Source: FEN-727 sp036508635 (lineage in GTDB: Bacteria > Actinomycetota > Geothermincolia > Fen-727 > Anoxymicrobiaceae). Taken from it: a stretch of 9,843 nt of DNA. The stretch covers positions 1 through 9,843 of the forward strand of contig DATCGY010000303.1 in the NCBI GenBank assembly GCA_036508635.1. The letters run 5' to 3'. The notes under the pieces were generated by a model, which had not been told where the DNA came from, did not search any database, and worked only from the letters and a program-made list of their open reading frames with translations. Each line of letters begins with the position of its first letter. Within the stretch, counting starts at the first letter, position 1. Of the stretch, positions 7,274 through 9,843 are shown one piece after another. Made by a program: the position numbers and the translations under genes.

Positions 7274-7843
7274 TTAGACCGTCACACCCAGGAATCTCGG
7301 TCCCAGATCCTTGATGAGGGCCCTGAGCTTCTCGATATCCTCCGGCGGCATCTCCGTGGGGAGTATACTTCCAATCTCTCCGGAAAGATCTACCAGCCGA
7401 ACGGCGGCCTTTACGGCGCGCACTATCGTAGGGAGGTCTCCCTTGAGCTTCAGCTTGCCCTGCATCATCCCCTTGGTGACGTCGAGCTCCTTCTTCATAA
7501 CCTGCATCCAGCGCTCCATCGCCCCGGTGATGACGAAGTCGCCGGCCTCTCCCGCATCCTGCGGCACGATCTTCATGAATCGACAGTCGCCGTGCCAGAG
7601 GTCCATGAAGATGTAGAGGCCGATGTCCAACCCGTACTGCGGTTCGGGCAGAATGTGCATCACTACGCTGCCTTCCCAGTCCTTTGCGGCCTCCTTATAC
7701 GCGGCATCCCCCTGAACAGCCTTCTCGTAGAGGGATACCCACTCAGGAGTGCCGACGATATAGGGAGGAGGCTGCTCCATCCGCTTTGTTACCTCGGCCT
7801 GGTACTCTTTATCCCACTCTTCGGTCCCGTACTGAAACGCCAT
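7274..7843 (-). CDS. SCP2-like sterol/lipid-carrier domain protein, 189 residues
   Basis: A soluble protein with a charged N-terminal stretch (MAFQYGTEEWDKEYQAEVTK) and the motif TPEWVSLYEKAVQGDAAYKE (32-51). A core follows that resembles an SCP2 sterol-carrier domain: beta strands around GSVVMHILPEPQYGLDIGLY and DFVITGAMERWMQVMKKEL, then GMMQGKLKLKGDLPTIVRAV (125-144). That last segment carries the typical Gly-Lys-Leu-x-x-x-Gly turn and final helix. A C-terminal tail of about 40 residues is extra. The domain usually binds lipids or steroid-like molecules. A strong AAGGAGGG sits 7 nt before the ATG. It is the first of the dehydrogenase/AOR group in transcription order, after a 200-bp gap, and may be the first gene of the operon. 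The ligand is unknown, and an acyl-CoA or steroid is only a guess. Confidence 0.8.
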   Translation of the reverse strand: MAFQYGTEEWDKEYQAEVTKRMEQPPPYIVGTPEWVSLYEKAVQGDAAYKEAAKDWEGSVVMHILPEPQYGLDIGLYIFMDLWHGDCRFMKIVPQDAGEAGDFVITGAMERWMQVMKKELDVTKGMMQGKLKLKGDLPTIVRAVKAAVRLVDLSGEIGSILPTEMPPEDIEKLRALIKDLGPRFLGVTV

Positions 7844-7911
7844 ACCGTTCCCTCCTTTTCCCCGATTTACCCTAGAATTGAAAACCTTTTGCCGGTTATT
7901 ACCTCCCTCAA

Positions 7912-7927
7912 CAGTACCGCGGTAGTG
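7912..7927. promoter_or_regulatory. 16-bp near-perfect inverted repeat upstream of the 189-residue SCP2-like gene
   Basis: CAGTACCGCGGTAGTG pairs with itself at seven of eight half-site positions and has the perfect core TACCGCGGTA. It lies about 70 bp before the start codon at 7843, in the 200-bp gap (7844-8043) ahead of the metabolic gene group. Size and placement resemble a TetR/GntR-type operator. No terminator for the upstream 356-residue gene is visible in this gap. A weak TTGATG / CATCTT pair (spacer 16) lies further upstream on the minus strand. Confidence 0.35.
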
Positions 7928-8043
7928 GAACGTTGCTTTACCTGCAGTCTAATTCCCTCCCGGGGCTAAGATGCTATCACAAAATCTCCCATCAAGTAAT
8001 CTAGATTCCGTCGCTCTGGGAAAGCTGAAGGTTCGGCAGTTAT

Positions 8044-9114
8044 CTACCCTGAAGCCATGATATCGACGTTGAGGACTCCGTCGTCGGTGAACTCGTATTC
8101 GTATGAGCTCTCCTCGTACCCCAGGGCCAGTTCGTAGAACCCCTGGACGAAGCCGACCGTCATTTTGGGCATGCAGGCGTTCTCGATAATAACCTCGAGG
8201 TGCTCCCGCCGACCGCCGAAGTGGGTCAGGTTGCCGAGACCCCTGAAGGCCAGCGCCTGCCGGTAGTCAGTGGGCGCGCCCTTCCAGTTGTCCTCCTTCA
8301 TGGCCTGTTTTACGTGCAGTCGCTGGGCCTCGATTACGCCGGTGGAGATGGCCTCGCCCAGCTCGGCCTCCAGGTCATTCATTATGGCCTCGATCCCGCT
8401 GGGGCCGATTATAGCCATCCTCCTGCCCGTCTCGGGTTGAGTAATCGTGCCGGCATCGACGTTCCACCGGTATCCGGCGATACCCAGGGGCACGTTGCAG
8501 CTCCAGCAGCGCTCGAAGACTATATCGCCGGGCTTGAAGGGATATCTGTGGAACTGCAGTCGCTCCTGGAGCTCTACGGGGTGAGGGCCTATGCGGTTGG
8601 TGATTTGATACTCGTCCTCGCCGACCTTTTCGTATGTAGCATAGTAGTCGCGCCCGTCTATGACCTCCCAGATGCCCAGAAGCTCGGCACACAAGATGAG
8701 GAGCGAGTGCGGGCTCTTAACCGACATGGTGAGATAGTCGTCGTCATCACCCTCGTGGCGCCAATTAAGAGGTCTGACGTCGCCGCATCCAAACGCCCTG
8801 GAATACTCGGAGAGGTAGTTGATAACCGCCTCTACATCCAGTCTCCGCTTGACATCATCGGCAAGTGGGGAGAACGTTTTCTGGGCGTACTGTCTGGCCT
8901 CCCTGCTCTTGCTCTCGATGATGATCCTGTCGATGGAGAGGCCGATCATGTTTTCAAGCCCGGCGAAGACACCGTTGATGTCGTTTGCTTCATAGAATGC
9001 CATCCGGTGGTCGGGGTCGTCGGCCTGGGTCATGACTCCGTTGTCGTGCCAGGTGTGGCCCTTCGCGACGATTAGAGAAACACCGCACTCCTTGCAAAGC
9101 TCGATTTCAGCCAT
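8044..9114 (-). CDS. Unknown 356-residue protein with two CxxC pairs
   Basis: I do not recognise a named family. The protein starts MAEIELCKECG, with Cys7 and Cys10. A His/Asp-rich segment follows (KGHTWHDNGVMTQADDPDHR, 18-37), then a stretch with IDRIIIESKSREARQY. Next come GCGDVRPLNWRHEGDDDD (109-126), SPHSLLILCAELLGIWE, a second CxxC with Cys203 and Cys206 (ERCWSCNVPLGIAGYRW), and a C-terminal alpha/beta region ending ELALGYEESSYEYEF. Two CxxC pairs suggest a shared zinc or other metal site. It is soluble. The frame is open upstream to a TTG at 9234, but those 40 residues would be encoded inside a strong inverted repeat. The ATG at 9112-9114 has TGAGG 9 nt before it, so it is preferred. 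The gene lies 200 bp before the SCP2-like gene on the same strand. A link to that pathway is possible but not shown. Confidence 0.8.
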   Translation of the reverse strand: MAEIELCKECGVSLIVAKGHTWHDNGVMTQADDPDHRMAFYEANDINGVFAGLENMIGLSIDRIIIESKSREARQYAQKTFSPLADDVKRRLDVEAVINYLSEYSRAFGCGDVRPLNWRHEGDDDDYLTMSVKSPHSLLILCAELLGIWEVIDGRDYYATYEKVGEDEYQITNRIGPHPVELQERLQFHRYPFKPGDIVFERCWSCNVPLGIAGYRWNVDAGTITQPETGRRMAIIGPSGIEAIMNDLEAELGEAISTGVIEAQRLHVKQAMKEDNWKGAPTDYRQALAFRGLGNLTHFGGRREHLEVIIENACMPKMTVGFVQGFYELALGYEESSYEYEFTDDGVLNVDIMASG

Positions 9115-9123
9115 CTCCGCGTA

Positions 9124-9128
9124 CCTCA
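9124..9128 (-). promoter_or_regulatory. Ribosome binding site supporting the start at 9114
   Basis: TGAGG on the minus strand lies 9 nt before the ATG at 9112-9114. The alternative TTG at 9234 falls inside the right arm of an inverted repeat and has only a weak GCGGG upstream. Confidence 0.4.
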
Positions 9129-9188
9129 CATCCACTGGGGACAACCCGCATCCTATCCCATTCAGTCCCGCGCCCGACAACGTCAGAA

Positions 9189-9242
9189 CGGGTCTTGTTG
9201 GGCGGTATAACCGTTCAAACAGTATGCCCTGCAACAGACCCG
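9189..9242 (-). promoter_or_regulatory. Long imperfect stem-loop between the nuclease end and the 356-residue gene
   Basis: Arms at 9189-9200 (CGGGTCTTGTTG) and 9232-9242 (CAACAGACCCG) pair over 11 bp with one bulged base. GGGC at 9200-9203 and GCCC at 9226-9229 could pair further inside. The loop holds the perfect small palindrome CGGTATAACCG (9203-9213). On the minus-strand transcript the element ends about 75 nt before the start codon at 9114 and begins 37 nt after the nuclease stop. No run of U follows the stem, only UUCUGACGUUGU, so it is a poor intrinsic terminator. It could be a weak terminator, an attenuator or a protein-binding leader. Confidence 0.45.
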
Positions 9243-9278
9243 CAAATCAAGTGTAGCCCTCGCCCACCGATACCGTCC

Positions 9279-9843
9279 TTATATGTCGACCCGCACAAAA
9301 CGGCCGGCCCCCTCGCCGGTACTAGTGAAACAAAACCCCGTCTCTATGACCCTGTCACCGGTGCAGCGCTCCCACGCCTGCCTGTATAGACGGAGCTGAG
9401 GCGCGTATTTTCTCGACAAGGCATCCGCGTCTCTTCGATCGTTGATGGCGTCCGTCTTGTAATCGACCAGCACCCAGCCACCGTCCTCCGAGAAGATCAA
9501 GTCTATCGCCCCCCGAATGAGCGTCGGCGGCGTAACGCCCTCCAACAACAGCTCGAACGGAACTTCCGTCATTCGCTGCTTCGAAGCAAGCGCTCGCCCC
9601 CAGATTTCCGAGCCGGTAACCGAGGCCACGGTATCTGCCGCGTTCAGCGCGAGGGTCGCATCCAATTCGTTTTCGGATAGAACAGTCCTGGCACGCGAGA
9701 CCAGGTCGGCATCCGGGTGGCGCATCGCAAGCTCGAGAAGCCCGTGGATCGCCTGCCCCCACTCCAGGCCATGCTCTCCCTCGGCCGACGGATCCATAAC
9801 TGCGGTTATCTCTTGACCTGCGGGTTCCCCCTCTCGCTGCTCC
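9279..9843 (-). CDS. 3' end of AddA/RecB-type helicase-nuclease (nuclease domain)
   Basis: The minus-strand frame is open to the right edge with no stop. Only the last 187 or so residues are present, and the ATG at 9795-9797 is internal. The visible part is a PD-(D/E)xK RecB-family nuclease domain. It has GQAIHGLLE with the motif His, a Glu in TEVPF, GAIDLIF with the metal-binding Asp, VDYKTD with the catalytic Asp and Lys, and YAPQLRLY with the Gln/Tyr of the last motif. In AddA and RecB this domain sits at the C-terminus after a UvrD-type helicase and degrades DNA ends in double-strand-break repair. The Fe-S cysteines that follow the AddB nuclease are absent, which favours AddA. The helicase part would lie beyond the window. 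The gene is 164 bp upstream of the 356-residue gene on the same strand and appears unrelated to it. Confidence 0.85.
   Translation of the reverse strand, partial: EQREGEPAGQEITAVMDPSAEGEHGLEWGQAIHGLLELAMRHPDADLVSRARTVLSENELDATLALNAADTVASVTGSEIWGRALASKQRMTEVPFELLLEGVTPPTLIRGAIDLIFSEDGGWVLVDYKTDAINDRRDADALSRKYAPQLRLYRQAWERCTGDRVIETGFCFTSTGEGAGRFVRVDI

Noticed and set aside
9115..9234. TTG at 9234 as the start of the 356-residue protein
   Set aside because: The extra 40 residues run through the stem-loop and lack a good ribosome binding site; MAEIELCKECG with TGAGG upstream is the better start.
1..9843. CRISPR array, tRNA, rRNA, insertion sequence or prophage elements
   Set aside because: No regularly spaced direct repeats, cloverleaf, transposase motifs or terminal repeats were seen on either strand.

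Overview
The window is moderately GC-rich bacterial DNA carrying genes typical of an anaerobe. These include a tungsten/molybdenum aldehyde:ferredoxin oxidoreductase (AOR), an iron-dependent alcohol dehydrogenase, a crotonase-fold enzyme and two SCP2-like lipid-carrier proteins. An AddA/RecB-type nuclease end and good Shine-Dalgarno sequences fit a Gram-positive-type or related anaerobe (anaerobic Actinobacteriota, Chloroflexota or Firmicutes-like). This lineage guess is inference; no phylogenetic marker is present.

Layout. The left edge (1-192, minus) holds the N-terminus of an unrecognised gene. A 155-bp divergent region with small inverted repeats separates it from a plus-strand pair: a small one-helix membrane protein (about 348-610) and a large membrane sensor histidine kinase (614-2727). 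Both plus-strand genes appear to carry a single-base loss near their 5' ends, at about 393-395 and 707-711. The kinase's sensor region is a tandem duplication of a helical module of about 125 residues, and no response regulator is in view.

From 2724 to 9114 every gene is on the minus strand. In transcription order they are: an unknown 356-residue protein with two CxxC pairs, a 189-residue SCP2-like protein, an iron-containing alcohol dehydrogenase, a 146-residue SCP2-like protein, AOR, and a crotonase-family protein. The crotonase and the kinase converge tail to tail and share a CTAG in which both stop codons lie. The right edge (9279-9843, minus) is the 3' end of a helicase-nuclease gene of AddA/RecB type.

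Functionally, the central five genes read as a catabolic (or reversible) module. The dehydrogenase would interconvert an alcohol and an aldehyde, and AOR would interconvert the aldehyde and the acid with ferredoxin. The crotonase would act on a CoA thioester, and the two SCP2-like proteins would hold a hydrophobic substrate. The substrate is unknown. The crotonase has Cys in place of one of the two hydratase glutamates, and the AOR departs from its family consensus near the C-terminus, so both may have non-standard chemistry. No tRNA, rRNA, CRISPR array, transposase or att site was seen.
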